From the NCBI GenBank assembly GCA_945910005.1, contig OX246746.1, positions 26,993,075 to 27,057,074 of the forward strand: a DNA stretch of 64,000 nucleotides, given 5' to 3'. Every line of letters starts with the position of its first letter. The stretch's first letter is position 1. The DNA is from Isoperla grammatica (taxonomy: Eukaryota; Arthropoda; Insecta; Plecoptera; Perlodidae). Position numbers and translations under genes: made by a program. This document shows, piece by piece, positions 1 to 12,505 of this stretch. Under the pieces are notes generated by a model. It did not search any database. It was not told the origin of the DNA and was given only the letters and a program-made list of their open reading frames with translations.

Positions 1-578
1 TATCTTTTCATTAGATGATGTATTAGCTCCAAACACCACGTGTATACATTTAAGTCTATCACTAAAGCATTCTGTAAATTGCTTTCCTTTCATGTAATGA
101 GGTTCTTAGAGGTGAGAATAAGTGAGTGCCTCGAGAAGGATGTTGCGAGGCACTAATGATAATAGAATATAATGATAGCTTACATATTAGACTTCATCTT
201 ATAATGAATGTGGGGGGCTCTGTGAGATTCTAGGGTGTTGACAAATAGCTGATACAGGTCTAAGGTTGAAGGTAAATAACTGTTTTGTAAGAGCAAAACA
301 AATATCTGGAAGACAAACTCATAGTTTGTCTCTATAGAGAATTTCATAAAATATTCTATTCTTTTGATTTAAAACTGATTTAATGAGACTAATGGAAACA
401 ATGTGAGGATGAGTAGTATCTTTTCATTAGATGATGTATTAGCTCCATACAGCACGTGTATACATTTAAGTCTCACTAAAGCATTCTGTAAATTGCTTTT
501 CTTTCATGTAATGAGGTTCTTAGAGGTGAGAATAAGTGAGTGTCTCGAGAAGGCACTAATGATAACAGAATATAATGC
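1..578. repeat. Direct duplication, about 416-bp offset
   Basis: The first about 175 bases recur at 417-577 with few changes (for example TATCTTTTCATTAGATGATG opens both), with about 240 bases of non-repeated DNA between them. The first copy carries a short stem, GTGCCTCG paired with CGAGGCAC near 127-153, which the second copy has lost through an 11-base deletion. The array may continue left of the window, so this could be the end of a longer tandem repeat. No coding function is seen; an ORF over the second copy is short and unrecognised. Confidence 0.85.
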
Positions 579-1824
579 ATATTGGTCACAAATGTATACT
601 TGGTTAATGTGTTGTACCCGTAGATATGAAATTACTGTATAAGTGGATAAATATTTTGGCTATCTTCCTCAGACACGAGGACACACAGGTCACAGTGTCA
701 GTGTTCTCGCGTCTGAGGAAGAGAACAGAGCTCTCGAAACGTTTCTCACTTTCGTGTTTTTGTAATGCTTGACTTGCGTAGTTACTGCTCATGTGGCGTT
801 TTATTTAAATGTTAGTGATATATCGATATAAGACGATCCTGAAATGTCTAAGAAGAGGTTGAGGTAAGAAGACAAAATGGATTGGACTGACCAGATTGGA
901 ATTATTATAATGGGCATTCAGAGGGCATGATGTACAGGCCCATGATTGTTGAGGAAGCTACGAATATTTTTAAAGCTAGTCATGAGTTTGGATTTGTTGT
1001 AGTGATTTAGAATTTAAAACCAAAAGAGTCATCACGAAGTTATCGTCCAGTATCTACGTACGTCATCGAGTACTCGGGTGATAATTAGCAGCCATTTGTG
1101 GATCTAGACGGTGATTCAATAGCTAATTCATTCGCAAACACAGCCCAGCTAAGAATGAAGTCCTGCCGTTGTTGTTTGCCAGTGGGTATGCAGTGATAAT
1201 TTCTCCCTCTTTTGTATTCTCTTGATAATGGGTGGCGTAATCCCCTTGAAACGCAGAGACTTTAAAATTAAATTAAAATGTACTACGCGGCTTAAACGTA
1301 GAAGTAAATTTACATATTTACAAAGGGTACAAAAGCTTAGAAATATGAAGAAATGATGTGTATTTATTGTACACACATTATTTACAAGTCTTTTAGAGTG
1401 GGGTTCAAGATACAGTTTATTATGTGTCCCGTTGTGTTCACAGTTTGAATACATTATAATATCAGGTGTGAATTGACTTCTATCGTGTCACACAAATGTC
1501 CAACGAGCAGGAGATGAACTCAGTGTGTTCTGAGTTTGAAATAAAAATAAGCGCATAAGAAAATATAAAAAGAACAGAAAAATGGAAAGTAGAATTATTA
1601 AATATGCAAAGATAGAACAATATTTATTTTTGTCATTGCGCCGACATGCACAAGTTTGCATGCGGCTCTAGGTAGGGTGAAGACAACATAAAGACAATAC
1701 CTTATCCAGTAGTCGAACCCGGGTCTTTAAGTCCAAGACCTGCATTATAAATTTATTAAGTGTACTTTACGTCAAAACTTTAGTATTTTCGTAGTAAAAC
1801 CGAGCAAAATTATCGTATTTCATC
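579..1824. other. No gene seen; AT-rich intergenic DNA
   Basis: I see no recognisable gene. The stretch holds a hammerhead-like motif (separate entry, 713-740). A tRNA-like B box in reverse (GTAGTCGAACCCGGG at about 1711-1725) suggests a decayed SINE head on the minus strand. Frames around 900-1190 read for up to 30-40 codons but are broken by stops and were not recognised. Confidence 0.6.
713..740 (+). other. Hammerhead-ribozyme-like motif, incomplete
   Basis: CTGAGGA (713-719) matches the conserved CUGANGA core. It is followed by a short stem AGAG/CTCT (720-723 with 731-734) and then GAAAC (736-740), matching the second conserved core. Hammerhead motifs of this arrangement are known in Penelope-like retroelements and other repeats. 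Against a working ribozyme, the base pair next to the core would be A opposite C. I also could not find a convincing third stem with a cleavage triplet. It is probably a remnant or a chance match within a dispersed repeat. Confidence 0.25.
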
Positions 1825-1874
1825 ACATCTCAAGAACGCTATATACAATACCGAAAAGAAAGAATTCAGAACTA

Positions 1875-2458
1875 TAGTGGCCGTCACCTAGAGATGAACC
1901 CCAGGTATAGGCATTTCCCCTAGCAACCTTTCCCCCACCACCTTCCGCAACTCGACAGACCAGACCCGTCCGATCTGTTTACAAACCGCAGAAAGGTTCA
2001 ACTACCTGCTCAATTAAAAGTGAAGCTGCGTACCAAAAAAATTAAAATTGTTATAACAACATTTAACTTCTTGTGGTTATGAGATTGTTGTTTCAATTAA
2101 AAAATCAAGCATACTGCAATTTTATTTTTTTTAATTCGTCCATATTTGAATGAATGTGCTGAAACATTTATCGGATTTTGTCAGTCAAATATGGACGAAT
2201 TAAAAAAATAAAATTGCAGTTTGCGTGATTTTTTGATTGAAACAACAATCTCATAACCACAAGAAGTTAAATGTTGTTATAACAATTTTAATTTTTTTGG
2301 TACGCAACTTCACTTTTAATTGAGCAGGTAGTTGAACCTTTCTGCGGTTTGTAAACAGAGGGGACGGGTCTGGTCTGTCGAGTTGCGGAAGGTGGTGGGG
2401 GAAAGGTTGCTAGGGAAAATGTCTATACCTGGGGTTCATCTCTAGGTGACGGTCACTG
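1875..2458. mobile_element. Foldback MITE, Tc1/mariner-like, TA target duplication
   Basis: This is a near-perfect palindrome: the left arm (1875-2149) and right arm (2185-2458) are reverse complements over about 275 bases with roughly a dozen differences, around a 35-base loop (2150-2184). The ends read TAGTGGCCGTCACC on the left and, inverted, CAGTGACCGTCACC on the right. The element is flanked by TA at 1873-1874 and 2459-2460. A YAGTG terminus with TA duplication is typical of Tc1/mariner elements. There is no transposase frame, so it is non-autonomous. The high arm identity suggests young age or gene conversion. A transcript through it would form a long hairpin. Confidence 0.85.
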
Positions 2459-2460
2459 TA

Positions 2461-4170
2461 TGTGGCTTTGTACATTTCTTATGAGTTGTTATTTGTGCCC
2501 GTTCATATAAAAACCAAAAAAATGTGCCCAAATAACAACCCTACTAATTCCAATACAATAAATGTTTTTCTTGTCATGAAGCGTTATTGAGATAACTTCA
2601 CGCGGTTTCTACCCAGTCCCATTAACACACAATGTATCGGGGTATCGGGGAATTCCCCCCCCCCCTACCACCCTCCCCCCTACTGCTCTTTACGTATGAG
2701 AACAATACTGGCGTTTTTAATTAATTAATTGGGCAAGCACGACAAAGACAAGCATAGTATAAAATGTCAGTTCGCAAAGGAGGGGACTTCATAATCACCT
2801 CTTGTAGGCTACTGTTATCGAGCATAGCCGCAAGGTACATTTTCATGTGAATTCCTTTTCTATACAAAGGTGTAACACACAATTCTCATTCTGTCCAGTG
2901 AGTTAATTACTTTTATATTATATTTCCTAGTTCTTATTTTATGACGATATTAATATATGATGTGTTAATGAGATAATATTAATATTAATTAATTTTGATT
3001 TTAGAGGTGTTATAGAATATTGTAAATTTATGTTGTTTTAATGTGTTATTGTGTTATACGATACGTCAGTTTTCGATTGGAAGATTTTTGTCGTTGAATT
3101 CATAATTTATAATTCTTTGATAGTATGTGTATAATGAATGATTGTTATTTAGTGTTATTATTTTTTCGGGATATTATGCGCGTTCTCTGTCGAAGGGCTA
3201 TGCTTGTTGGGATATTCCGAACAATGTCCAAGTCATTGAAATAATACCCAATGAATACATAAATATCCTCTTTTCGTCATCTTATTTTCTTGAGCCATTT
3301 TAATTAACAAGTTTAAAACATGAATCAAATATAGATGTTGTGTCGAACTTTTTAAAATGTGCTATTGGTTGGTTGGTCGCTACAAAACATCTCACCATTA
3401 TACTTGCGACCAAGTCAGTTTCCTGCCGCAGAAGCAACAATATCTGTACCCCAAGCATGCACGAAAGATTGTGTCAGGAAGCTTCTTAATATTCTTCAAA
3501 CTTCTTGCGTTAAACTTAAGAAGTTTAAAGCGTGATCTCTCCTTATCAGAAGCCGACGAGATTACGTCATCATTTATAGGGGGCATGATAACAGAGTAGT
3601 TGACAAACTCTGTAAACTGATGTGAAATACATGTTGAACATGTATACAAAAAGCATGTTTTACCAAGCATCGTTTTTATGGTACAGACAGACTGTTCGAC
3701 TAAGCAGCTTAAAAGGCCGTATCTCTAAAACACTATTCGTTGTTAACATTTGAGAAATACACTTGGGTAATCGTTAAACAAATCTTCATAACATAATACA
3801 TGTGTGATATTGTTTGGGTGAAATACTATAACACACTTTCGATAGTGTATAATAAAAATAATAATAATTATTCACTATATATTATGTGCGATTCTATAAT
3901 TATTGTATCCAAAACTTATCACAAAATACTACGATTTCTTTATAAACTGTGTTCAGCTGTTAGAAACGTCTTTAATTTTATAATTTCTTTTTTTGAGCTT
4001 GATTCTAAGCAAAGAAAAATATTGAAAAACCTAAAAGCATTTCTCTATTTATGCTACTGCTATGATGCACATTGTAAGGGTGTGTGTACTTATCCTCATC
4101 TTCTCCCGTCCTTGAACATAACACTGACACACTCGAGAAATACTCTGCTGGCCTAGATTTGTTGTTTAAC
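2461..4170. other. No gene seen; one 11-base C tract
   Basis: The stretch holds no recognisable coding or RNA gene. It contains an 11-base C run at 2655-2665 followed by further C-rich sequence, and AT-rich DNA around 2930-3130. Short frames at 3357-3670 and 3800-4156 resemble no family I know. Confidence 0.6.
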
Positions 4171-4177
4171 CTAGAAA

Positions 4178-4262
4178 ATATAAAACCAAACCAGACAGGG
4201 AATAGAACCCTGGTCTCCCACTTAACTGGTAGGGGCGTTTTGACTCTGGACCATCGGGACTG
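4178..4262 (-). repeat. tRNA-derived SINE head
   Basis: Read on the minus strand there is an A-box-like GATGGTCCAGAG and, about 40 bases later, a B-box-like AGGGTTCTATTCCCTG, at the spacing expected of a tRNA-derived RNA polymerase III promoter. The cloverleaf is degraded and there is no matching acceptor stem, so this is read as a SINE head or tRNA pseudogene rather than a working tRNA. Confidence 0.45.
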
Positions 4263-4701
4263 GTAATATAATATCCAGAAATAACTTATACACATCTTCC
4301 AATTACCATAAAACAGGTAATGGCATTTATTTTGAACGTGTTTTCTGACACAGGTGAATTTTCCTGCAGAGAGATCACTTTCCCCCATCACACACAATCC
4401 AATTTTAAAATTAACCAAATTGAGTATTTTTTAGAAGATTATTCAAGGGGATAAAACATGGATCATGCTAATACACCACCAAGAACTCCTTGATACAAAA
4501 ATTCAAACTTGAGAATACTTAAAAGTTTACAAAGCTGTTGCACTTGTGCTAAAGGAGTACTTATAAACTTTCCCGACGACGGAAGCACAAAGTTCAAACG
4601 CCATGGATTGCCTAGTCTGCATTTATGAACATATACTGGTATTGTGGATAGAAGGGAAACGTACTCTTGGGTACACTTGATATATTGCATAACTGAAGGT
4701 A

Positions 4702-5065
4702 GTAACGATATCTTCATTATCAAAATTCTTCGGGTTCGATGAGAGTTCCTATAGAACTTTAGCGTACCAAGGGAACTCACGATTCCTATAAACATTACCA
4801 AAGGAATAAGGCTGTCTATGGCACACACTCGTTGTAAGTTCTAGACTTGAAATAAGCCTGCACTAAAGTTAGAGTGCGTTTAGCACAGAGAATAATATAT
4901 GCCAAGCTTATTTTAATACCCTCTCACCAAGGGCGAAGTATTTCAAGTTTCATCGGCAATATGAGAACAGTATCTATATTAATACTTGTTTTGGCTAGAT
5001 TCACACAACCAGGAATTCACGAACATACCCGAAAGGTATTGATAAAGAAGGTTTCTGTCATATCC
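4702..5065. mobile_element. Decayed inverted-repeat element (MITE-like)
   Basis: The left end (GATATCTTCATTATC, then TTCTTCGGGTTCG, about 4708-4740) is inverted at the right end (near 4998-5062, containing ACATACCCGAAAGGTATTGA). A related right end lies at about 38973-39040 (TTACCCGAAGATGTGTTGAT), which supports a dispersed family. Arms are diverged, and no clear target-site duplication or transposase is visible. Confidence 0.4.
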
Positions 5066-8000
5066 TTGGTTTACATATTTTGTCGGAGTTGGTTAAATCG
5101 TGATCTTCGTGAATTATGAACTTGAAATGGCAATATTCCTGCCACTTGAATGTAGTAATAGCTTCACATTTACTGTGGTGATATTAGCTTCAAGAACTGT
5201 AGGTAGAGGTACATGGTCCACTTCGCTCATCCACTTCGCTCATCGCAACACCATCACTCTTAAAATTCCAGGGACAAACAGACAAATTAGAATTATTATA
5301 CTCCCTCAAATATGGTTGATTCCCCGAATGCCAAAACCATATTTTAGCATTTAATGCCAAAGAAATTATTTTGCAGTCAAGGATGTAACTCTCAAATATC
5401 ATTATCAACAGTGAGATATTTAATGTTTAAAAAAACGGGGCTTCAATTATATTATCTTCCCGTTCGTTGAAAATGTTCTTGTTTTTTGCTTTTATTAAAA
5501 TACTTTCTTCTCGTAATTCTCGCTTCCAATGGTTAAACAAGTCTGTCATAAATGAAACCTTAAATTATAATATTGTAATTAGTATTTTCTTTTCTAATTA
5601 CCTTGTTTGTTGGGGATAATCTCGTTTGTACAATTAGGAAAGCGGTTAGGAAGACTCACAAAGAGATTTTTGTTGGGAAAACTACTCAGCTCCCTAAAAA
5701 CATTTTTGCATTTAAACACGCGCCCGGACAAACAAAGAAGCACCATAATGCATAAACTGTACAGTGAAATAAAACCAACCAACGAATAGATATTCTGTCT
5801 GTGTTGGCTTTTCCCTGAATAAAGAGGCAACTTCTCAAATACTAAATTTAAGTGTCTAAACTCTAAACTTTTCAATTTATGCCTGCTTAATGTTTCTTTC
5901 TTGGTTTGAGATAATAGAAGAAAAACAATTATGTTGAAAATGTGTTTTTTTGTTTGCTTGCTTGGGCCATGTCCCCAGTTTCACATTTCTTAATACAGCA
6001 AATTGAATTGCCACAGTTCCCAGTACAGTTGCCCTTTAGTCTGGCGTAATAAACTTTTTGTAGGTATTTTGCTAGAACATCGTCAAGAAGAAGGTTTTAA
6101 TCTCCCTCAACTCAGTTCACATAACGGTCTTCGAAATGGAGATTCATAGAACCATGCACGCCGTAAAGAAATTGCTTCCTTTACCAGCTAGTCTATCAAT
6201 TTTCACCCCACAAAGGCTTTCTTGAGTGTTGAAAGGTTAAAGGTATACTTTGCAATATTTAGCAGACGTGAATACAACAGCAGGCACCTATTTTATGCTT
6301 TAGTAGAGGAAAATGTGAGCAACTTTAATGTAATTGAAAATGGAACAAGGCATCTATTTACATAAAAATATTGTGAATGGCTGAAAGAAGACAAAAACAA
6401 CCCATTTAAGGCAATGAAACCCTCAAGTGATGTTTCATGCTTATAGATGCATGCATTGTTGCAAGATGCTCTACTTCGCGTAACTGTTGACACAATAGTC
6501 CACCTGATCCGCATTACACATAATATACATGTAATATAATGTACTTATGTACAAAAATGAAAAAAAACATACTGCTATACTACTACATCATTCGCTGTTA
6601 CCTTCATCTTTGCTTAGTTCTTAGTTTTACGTAGTAGTTGACACATTCCGCAACAGAAATCGCCATGTTTGCCTATTTGGTACAGCAAGTGGCATCTGAA
6701 CTATATACGGTAGCAGGAGGTTCTGAGTTCGTGATCCGAACGGGGCAAAATGCAATGCGGGGGGCTCTTGTTGGGGAAAGGCCACGTGACTATGGTAACA
6801 TAGGTACTTTGGTAACATGCTTACCGGGCATGACTTTCCGACAAGTGATATAACTTGCACAGTGAGATGCACAGGTAGATAAATATTGATCTATGAATAC
6901 TTTCCTTTAGTTACAACTACACTGACATTAAAACCATGAAAGATGTCAAGATCAATTGATAATACAAAACATGGAATGTTTTCAAAAATAAAATTAGAGT
7001 TTTTTTCTCACGATCAGCAATTCTGAGTGAAAGTTTTCCCAATGTTTTTCTAAGCCACACACCAAATTCTGGGATGGAGTCATATAAGCAGTTCTAGAAC
7101 ATACCATCCGTCACTCCCCCAAATGGGCAATAACAGCGCTTTTAGATGGCTCTATGTTTTATTGGAGAGAGAGAACTGATATAAACAACAAAGCTGAAAC
7201 ATTCTTAAACAATTTACCGTTTACGAAACCATTTTAATTAGCGTAAGTACGCCAAGTGTTCGTATCTTATTTATAACAGTGTATTTCCTTTGGATAAGGT
7301 CTTATTAATGGCTTCAGTGATTGATGATACGTTTGATGCGAGAGGTGTAATCAATTCGTTGTCTTTGATTCAGATTACAAACACGCATTCCTCAATCCGA
7401 GAAGCTAAGGTGTCCCGTGAAGCTATAGATCGAGAACTTCAAAAGGGAGGCACGTGGAATTTCAGATGATATTTAATTTCCGGTAAAGCTATTTTTTAGG
7501 CAATGAAGTTTTGCACTCGGGGCACGCCACCCGGCTTTCTCCGTGTTATTATGCATAAATTATACCTTGGTAATTAGTCATGAAGCCTTTGTGGTAGGTT
7601 AACGAAAATACATGGCGCCTCGCCTTTTAAAATGAGCCATCTTAATAATAAAACGTCTTAAGACCGTGTTCGCCATAGCCGCATTTAAGGCAAACTTAGT
7701 TTATAAATTGCATAAGTGGTCAAAACTTGAAGGCAAAACCTATGAAAGCTCATATAAAGTTCGTTTAATTTAAGTAAGTTAGTCCGCAATGGAAATGTTG
7801 AAGGCGAAAGAAGGAGGCTGCTACATTAAGTCTGATTCACGTGGAGGGGTTTAGAATAGGGCCCGCGTACAGCACGCCAGAGCTCTTCAAGTACTACTGC
7901 TTTTAATCATGGCCGAAAAACACGCGAAGCAAAATTAAATTTGAATGTCATATCATTAGCTTACGGTTTTATGTTGTGGAAACCGAACCAGGGGTGCATG

Positions 8001-10208
8001 GCGAGCAATCAAAACGCCAAATCTTAATCTGTTGACCATTTAATAAAAATTCGCGTTTCCTTTTAATTAAAAATATCGATCCTCAACAGACGCACTTTTA
8101 ACAAAGAACTTTTAAAAAAGTGTCATCATAAAAGTAATCCGGGTATTTTACTTGTTGGGTGTTCACACGAATTAATAATAATAATAATATTTCGAAAACA
8201 AAAGAACTCTCCTCAACTTATAAGAAATGAGATAAGTTTGATAAAACGCCAGTGTTTGTCTTTGTGAATGAGATGGCATACTTTATTTTGTATTGTTGTC
8301 TGTGTACAATGCAAGCTTTGTGCCCGTGTGTCTCCGGAAGTATTGTACTAGTATCTTGTTGCTTTGTGTGTTGTGGGCCCCAGAGAACACTCACGCTACT
8401 AACTTTTCAACTAGATTCTTGCAACTGGGTCTGAGCTCGGAGGTGGCGCCACTTCTGCCAACTTAGGTAACATTGCTCAGAGTCACTGATGTGATAAGTA
8501 TGCTAGAATATTATGCAGTCAGCTGGGTCATATATCGGGCCGCCTCTATCAATCTAATGATATCGTTACATCACAATCTTGTTTCATAAATGTAAAAAGT
8601 ACGGCAGTTAATGGCTTGCACCAAAATATAGTGGGGTAGAATTATCTTGGGTGAAATAAATAAATATTTATGAATGTTATGGTATTCATTTAATGTCTAT
8701 TGATTTTTTCAGTTGAAAGTATGTACAACTGATTTGTGTAATCTTTCAGTAATACAATAGCACATTAAATAAACGTCAATTCAAGTCAGACACCTTATAA
8801 AACGTTTGGTTTAGTTTTTAGTTTAGCTTTTATGGTGTAGTACCATTACTCGTCAAAAGATGGCAGCGCTAATGCACGATAAAGATGACGGGAAACAGCG
8901 CGATCTCTTAATGAAAAACAGAACTGTTCAGCCGGCCGGCCGGCTCATTTCCTTTAAACGCCACCCCTGTTGTATTATTTACTCCATCACTGTCTTCTTT
9001 GCATTCAAGTACCTTATTTCCGGTGCTTTCAAAGCAGGTGAATTGCTTACAAACAAATCGTCTCTTTGATGTACGGTCAAGTTTTCTGAAGTGAGGTCTT
9101 CCCGTATAAAGATAACGGAATAAAGATAATACGGAAGCCCTTGCCTATCTAAAACTACCCACAGCTAGAACAGCTAATTCAAAGTTTGTGTTCCAGCTTA
9201 CAACTCGTGAAACAGTTTCTTTGTAGTAGAAGGATTTTTTCTAATATCTTACTATTTCTTTTTCTTGCCAATTCACGTATGTGTCGAACAAGTTAACACA
9301 CAAATTGAACTATATCAATTCCATCAAAAGATGTTACCAAAAAATTCCTTAAAGACGGTCCAAGTTATTGAATTTTGAATTCAATTATTTGAACGGAAGT
9401 GGTACCGCATAAAACAGCTTTAATCAAAAGCTTTAATAATAAAAAACGAGAACATAGTGTTGTAATGTTACGCATGAATATGAACAAACACCTCTGATTG
9501 TATTTAATACGGATGTTATTTCTATATCACTTTGTTATTACCCTAATGATTAAGATATTAATGATCTTTATAAGAAAATTCCTAAGCTCTTACGGAGCCA
9601 AGCCTATTCTCGCATTTTCGTTGTTGTGAGTGTTCTTTAGTACACATTCACACTGTTGTTATTCTGGATCTATATTTTCTACATAATAAATGTAACTGTA
9701 ATTTTTATCGAAACAAGTTTTACTCCCTACTTATTTCAACAGTATTTCATCTTGATTGCAGACATCTGACATATTCTACAATAATTCAGGCAGTAAATCT
9801 TCCTCGGAGTGAAATTACTCGTATATTTTCATAACAACAACGTTGCAGTTAGATTAACGAAGCTAGCTAGAATCACGTTATCAATCGTGGCGGGGTTTGT
9901 TCTTCACGCGGCTTGTATTGTTTCGTTCGCCTGGTATCGTGACCTAATCTCTTAAAAGCCGCGTTGGTGTTTCTGTTTCTCCCCTTTGAAAATACACCCC
10001 TTACATATTTTCTTCACCGCTACCATTAGAGATAATGACCAAGGTGGGTCTTATGTTCGGTCTGCTTTAGCCGAGTGACACGTTGAGCGTTATGAGTTTC
10101 TTTCGCACTTGTTCACCGATTGCTAACGTGTGATTATTTGCTTGGCGTTTGGATGAGTGAGAACTAAAGACGTTTCAATCTTCAATCAAACGAGCTGTGA
10201 AAGAAACA
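5066..10208. other. Long stretch with no recognised gene
   Basis: About 5 kb in which I recognise no gene and only minor structure: a short tandem CACTTCGCTCAT pair at about 5219-5242, a (TAA)n tract near 8171-8190 and a GCCGGCCGGCCGGC run near 8932-8945. A tRNA-like B box (GAGTTCGTGATCC) near 6726-6738 is weak. The frame at about 5613-5752 reads for about 45 codons in lysine-rich sequence but was not recognised. Confidence 0.55.
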
Positions 10209-10209
10209 A

Positions 10210-10590
10210 AAATCGTCTGTGTGGAATTCGCTCTGTTAAAACTTAAAACTGTTTTAAAATGCCTTAAAATTGACAAAAAGTAAAACCTAAATATGTCATT
10301 CTATTGTGCTCTTCTTATGAATGTTTCTTTGTTCCAATAAATACGTCTGTGTTTTTAATATTAACTTATTTGATTGCGTAAGGTGTGTTCCAATAAGACT
10401 CATTACAACAGTTAAATGAGTTAATTTAAAAAACGGAAATATTCATTGGAACGGAGACACATTCATAAGAAAGAGCGTTCAATTCTCTACAGAATTATGT
10501 ATTTTGGTTTTCTTTTTGACAATTTTGAAAGAATTTTAATTTAAAGCAATTTTAGTTGACGGAAATCTGGGGGTCCGCAGGGTAGGCCAA
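10210..10590. mobile_element. Foldback element, family shared with 14.5 kb (copy 1)
   Basis: The two halves are diverged inverted copies: the left half contains TTGACAAAAAGTAAAACC and TCTTATGAATGTTTC, and the right half contains their inverted counterparts (GGTTTTCTTTTTGACAATTT and GAGACACATTCATAAGA). Both halves meet near 10360-10430. The right end carries GTCCGCAGGGTAGGCC. The 14.5 kb element has the same internal order and the same CCTGCGG-like terminus. No transposase frame and no clear target-site duplication were found, so the superfamily is unassigned. Confidence 0.6.
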
Positions 10591-10892
10591 CATTAAACCG
10601 AAGAACCGAGGTTTTTATAAATATACCAATTTTATTTTTATTTTAAATTCAGTCAGCGTTGCCAGTGATTTTAAACGAGGTGAAACTAAACGCATTAACG
10701 GGAATTAATACATCAGGAGTGTTCAGGCATTCTTGTTAACTAAACAGAAACAAAACAGAGTTACTTTGCACTCAAGTCATAATGGGATAATGAACATTGG
10801 TTTTAATATCTTGATGAAGTTCGTCTCCCTAACGGCAGCTTAGGGAAACAAACAGGTATAGCACAGAAGTGTCAGTTTGTATCGCTCAGAGA

Positions 10893-11008
10893 AGGCAAGC
10901 AAGCAAGGCAAGGCAAGGCAAGGCAAGGCAAGGCAAGGCAAGGCAAGGCAAGGCAAGGCAAGGCAAGGCAAGGCAAGGCAAGGCAAGGCAAGGCAAGGCA
11001 AGGCAAGG
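10893..11008. repeat. (AAGGC)n microsatellite
   Basis: About 20 uninterrupted copies of a 5-base unit AGGCA/AAGGC lie at 10906-11008, with imperfect AAGC copies just before. Because 5 is not a multiple of 3, the ORF reading through it cycles through amino acids as a lysine/alanine/arginine/glutamine-rich repeat, which is an artefact. Not the arthropod telomere unit (TTAGG). Confidence 0.95.
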
Positions 11009-11365
11009 TTCATCCTCAGAAGTACGCCAGCGGAATAGCCTTAAAACGCCTTCAGATAACAGTGAAAATGGTAAGTAGTGTCCTGCTACAAGAAACTATC
11101 TATTGGTTGATCCCAGGATTCTCTGTTGTAAGCACGAATTTTATATAGGTCAGCTTTTTCTGAGCATTTCTTAGATAGTCTTTGCCTTGTCTACATTATT
11201 GATGAGAAACACGAGTAGCTTATAAGTTAATCCTCGAATTGTTGCAACAGCTTATAACAGACAATATTTCACGTACCTACGGTTTACTGTCTTATTAATA
11301 TTTTATATTTTACATCTTACTGAAAGATTTCTGAAACCGTGTTCAAGCTATAAGTTATGTTATTT

Positions 11366-11504
11366 ACAACAACAAAAACAATAACGACGACGATGACGAC
11401 GACGACAACGACAGGCTCAATATACACCTCAGAATCGCTTCTGTATACTGCTGGGTCACTTCTGGGACACTTATGGGACACTTCTGGGACACTTCTGGGA
11501 CACA
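11366..11504. repeat. Degenerate ACA/ACG repeat and 11-bp tandem repeat
   Basis: 11366-11413 is an imperfect trinucleotide run of ACA, ACG and GACGAC units. 11450-11504 holds about five copies of an 11-base unit (ACTTCTGGGAC). The short frames over both strands here are repeat artefacts. Confidence 0.75.
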
Positions 11505-11559
11505 CCGCTACACTCAGACATACTTTCACATTTTCATGCGTTTCACGACCCACCATTGA

Positions 11560-11682
11560 AAACGAAAAGAACTTTTCAATATTTTGTAAGAAGTTCCCCG
11601 AAATTAGGAGCTTTTCTGCTAAAAGTTCCTTTAATCTCAAAAAGAACGCGTCTCTTTTAAAAAGTTCCTATACCCAACACTG
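11560..11682. mobile_element. Possible hAT-type MITE fragment ending CCCAACACTG
   Basis: Repeated AAAAGTTCCTTT-type segments end in TACCCAACACTG at 11671-11682. This style of terminus (CAGTGTTGGG in the other orientation) with internal AAGTTCC/AAGGAAC blocks resembles non-autonomous hAT elements, and the element at 55.6 kb is built the same way. No matching left terminus is seen, so it is truncated or misread. Confidence 0.3.
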
Positions 11683-11876
11683 CTAGTTACAAGTATAAAT
11701 GAGCATGGTTAACCTCGTAAGACAAGCTCCTTGCAGTTTTCGCTTAGAGCTTGTGTAATGAGGGTAATCTGTATTCCTTACACATGCAGCAGCCCAACGT
11801 AACAACACAATGCCCTAACAAGCTCCATAGCTCTTGTGAATAGACTTTTTATATGTACAGAGCGTTAACACCCCTC

Positions 11877-11931
11877 CCGGGGGGTGGTTTGAGGTTGAGC
11901 GGTGGAGGGGGGTGGGGGGGAGGGGTGGATA
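11877..11931 (+). other. G-rich, G-quadruplex-type tract
   Basis: The plus strand has several G runs in close succession (11879-11884 and 11905-11926, with runs of 4 to 7 G separated by one to three bases). This fits the G3+N1-7 pattern for an intramolecular G-quadruplex. No promoter or gene lies next to it that I can recognise. Confidence 0.55.
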
Positions 11932-12419
11932 ACTCGTGGTACGAAGATTAGAAGTGACAAGTTGAGAACATGACATCTTTCTACTGGAGACAACTTAACT
12001 AACCTTGAAATAACGCCAACCAGCGAAAACACGCAGCCATCAGGTGTTCTATGATGCTTCACTAACACGTTGTACAAATTATTACGCCTACATTCAAGCT
12101 AACAACAAAGACAAGTACTGATTTTATTAGGAACATTATATTTTTAGTTCAACAAAAATAGCTTAAAAAGCGTGAAAATTTATGGTTTCTTGTTCATATC
12201 TTTATTGTTAGATTTCATTTCAGAATGTTGGAATGATATGAGGCTATATATTATCAAGATATACAGATATGCTAAAAATTAATGCAAAATTGATCATGTT
12301 TAGATAAAATTAAAATTAGAAAATAGTTCAATAATATCCAAAATTGTGTACTTTGATACAAACGTAATAAGTGAGAATATATGTAGTTCTTGATAACATC
12401 TAGGCCCGCATCATTCCAA

Positions 12420-12505
12420 TATTATCTTATTACCATTCTTATCATTTTCATTTATCATCATTATTATCATTATCATTTATCATACAATATTATCATTTTC
12501 GTCAA
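12420..12505. repeat. Degenerate ATT/ATC simple repeat
   Basis: An imperfect run of TTATCATT-type units, pyrimidine/AT-rich and too degenerate to define one unit. No gene is seen here. Confidence 0.6.

Noticed and set aside
5594..5875. Overlapping 60- and 93-codon frames on opposite strands
   Set aside because: Both read as plausible protein but neither was recognised, and there is no supporting context.
10893..11008. Telomere-like array
   Set aside because: The unit AAGGC is not TTAGG or a known telomere repeat, and it is interstitial and short.
10869..11078. Lysine/arginine/glutamine-rich frame over the AAGGC array
   Set aside because: Produced by a 5-base repeat; no conserved flanks.
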